NCBI GenBank assembly: GCA_017519685.1 | Contig: JAFWRV010000194.1 | Coordinates: forward strand, 1 to 7,548 | Reading direction: 5' to 3' | Length of the DNA stretch: 7,548 bases | From: Clostridia bacterium | Lineage (GTDB): Bacteria > Bacillota > Clostridia > Oscillospirales > Acutalibacteraceae | Shown here: in pieces, positions 7,074 through 7,548 of the stretch | How positions within the stretch are numbered: position 1 is the stretch's first letter | Layout of the letters: each line of letters opens with the position of its first letter | Program-made: the position numbers and the translations under genes | Notes under the pieces: model-generated | What the model was told of the DNA's origin: nothing | The model's database searches: none | Seen by the model: the letters and a program-made list of their open reading frames with translations, nothing else

Positions 7074-7548
7074 TTAACTTCCTTTACGTATTATTCCGGA
7101 GCAGACCTTTTCTACCGATGCCGGAAGAATAATCCATTCCGCCTGTTCCATAACTCTCTTCTGAAGCACTTCGGGAGTGTCTCCGTCTTGAACTTCGACC
7201 GCTTTCTGCATAATGATTTCTCCGCCGTCGGGAATTTCATTCACAAAATGAACGGTTGCCCCCGTCACTTTGACTCCCTTTGAAAGAGCTGCCTCGTGAA
7301 CCTTCAGGCCGTAGAATCCCTCGCCGCAGAATGACGGAATAAGAGAGGGGTGTACATTTATTATTCTGTTGCGGAAAGTGTCGGTGAATTTCCGGCTGAG
7401 TATTACCATAAACCCGGCAAGGACAATCAGATCGGTGCCGTTTTTTTGGAGCGCTTCAATCAGCGCGTCCTCAAACTTTTCCGCCGACCCGCAGTCCTTT
7501 TTGCTGATTACAAGCGACGGTATTCCCGCCTTTTCCGCTCTCTGAAGG
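7074..7548 (-). CDS. purN: Phosphoribosylglycinamide formyltransferase (GAR transformylase), N-terminus cut by window edge
   Basis: The frame stays open from the TAA at 7076-7074 to the right edge, giving 157 visible codons. The internal Met at 7409 is not the start, because the protein continues upstream of it with homologous sequence (IPSLVISKKD, ALIEALQKNGTDLIVLAGFM). PurN transfers formyl from 10-formyltetrahydrofolate to GAR, producing FGAR (step 3). The catalytic residues of the family are present: Asn (7358-7356) and His (7352-7350) in INVHPSLIP, and Asp (7229-7227) in PDGGEI. The PSFCGEGFYGLKVHEA segment is typical of the Firmicute form. PurN is usually about 190-200 residues, so roughly 35-45 N-terminal residues with the phosphate-binding GSGxN loop are off the window. 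It is the first visible gene of the operon, three bases ahead of the IMP cyclohydrolase. Confidence 0.97.
   Translation of the reverse strand, partial: LQRAEKAGIPSLVISKKDCGSAEKFEDALIEALQKNGTDLIVLAGFMVILSRKFTDTFRNRIINVHPSLIPSFCGEGFYGLKVHEAALSKGVKVTGATVHFVNEIPDGGEIIMQKAVEVQDGDTPEVLQKRVMEQAEWIILPASVEKVCSGIIRKGS
7078..7085 (-). promoter_or_regulatory. Shine-Dalgarno of purO, inside the end of purN
   Basis: AAAGGAAG on the minus strand lies in the last codons of purN, seven bases before the ATG at 7070. It fixes the IMP cyclohydrolase start and indicates coupling to purN. Confidence 0.82.

Noticed and set aside
7074..7409. A short 111-residue PurN starting at the internal ATG at 7409.
   Set aside because: The same frame continues to the window edge with clear PurN sequence, and the Met lies in the conserved LAGFM segment, so the gene is cut by the window rather than shortened.
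1..7548. A search for CRISPR repeats, tRNA or rRNA genes, riboswitches, toxin-antitoxin or defence genes.
   Set aside because: None is visible. Apart from the IS end, the window is an ordinary metabolic operon with no unexplained stretch longer than about 100 bases. Any purine riboswitch or PurR box would lie upstream of the right edge.

Overview
The window is dominated by one minus-strand purine biosynthesis operon, read from the right edge to the left. In transcription order it contains: the C-terminal part of purN (GAR transformylase, running off the right edge), a PurO-family IMP cyclohydrolase, a stand-alone AICAR formyltransferase (the C-terminal half of a normal PurH), purD (GAR synthetase), and a full-length single-chain purL (FGAM synthase with its own glutaminase domain). 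Together they cover steps 2, 3, 4, 9 and 10 of de novo IMP synthesis. purF, purM, purE and purC are not here and may lie upstream, beyond the right edge, together with the operon promoter.

The genes are packed tightly. Stop-to-start distances range from a 1-base overlap to 13 bases. Every internal gene has a clear purine-rich Shine-Dalgarno sequence, and several of these lie inside the end or stop codon of the gene before. This points to one co-transcribed, translationally coupled unit. No gap within the operon could hold a separate promoter.

The organism is most likely a mid-GC Firmicute of class Clostridia, perhaps Oscillospirales or a relative. The reasons are the strong AGGAGG-type ribosome binding sites, the ~1,230-residue clostridial-type PurL, the PSFCGEGFYGLKVHEA segment of PurN, and the PurO plus separate AICARFT arrangement. 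This is inference from family resemblance, not a database result.

The left edge (1 to about 141) differs from the rest. It is AT-rich and encodes, on the plus strand, the last 27 residues of an IS3-family transposase. About 55 bases later comes a TG...CA-type element end, TGAACTGCCCC when read inward. The element therefore sits only about 36 bp beyond the purL stop codon, convergent with the operon. The host sequence at the junction (ACTGCCCGGTTTTT) is complementary to the element tip, and together they form a neat hairpin followed by a T tract. One explanation is that the element inserted into or beside the operon's terminator.

No tRNA, rRNA, CRISPR array, riboswitch or unknown multi-gene system is visible. 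The points most worth a second look are the split PurH (an archaeal-type PurO in a bacterial operon next to a divergent stand-alone AICARFT) and the IS/terminator junction.
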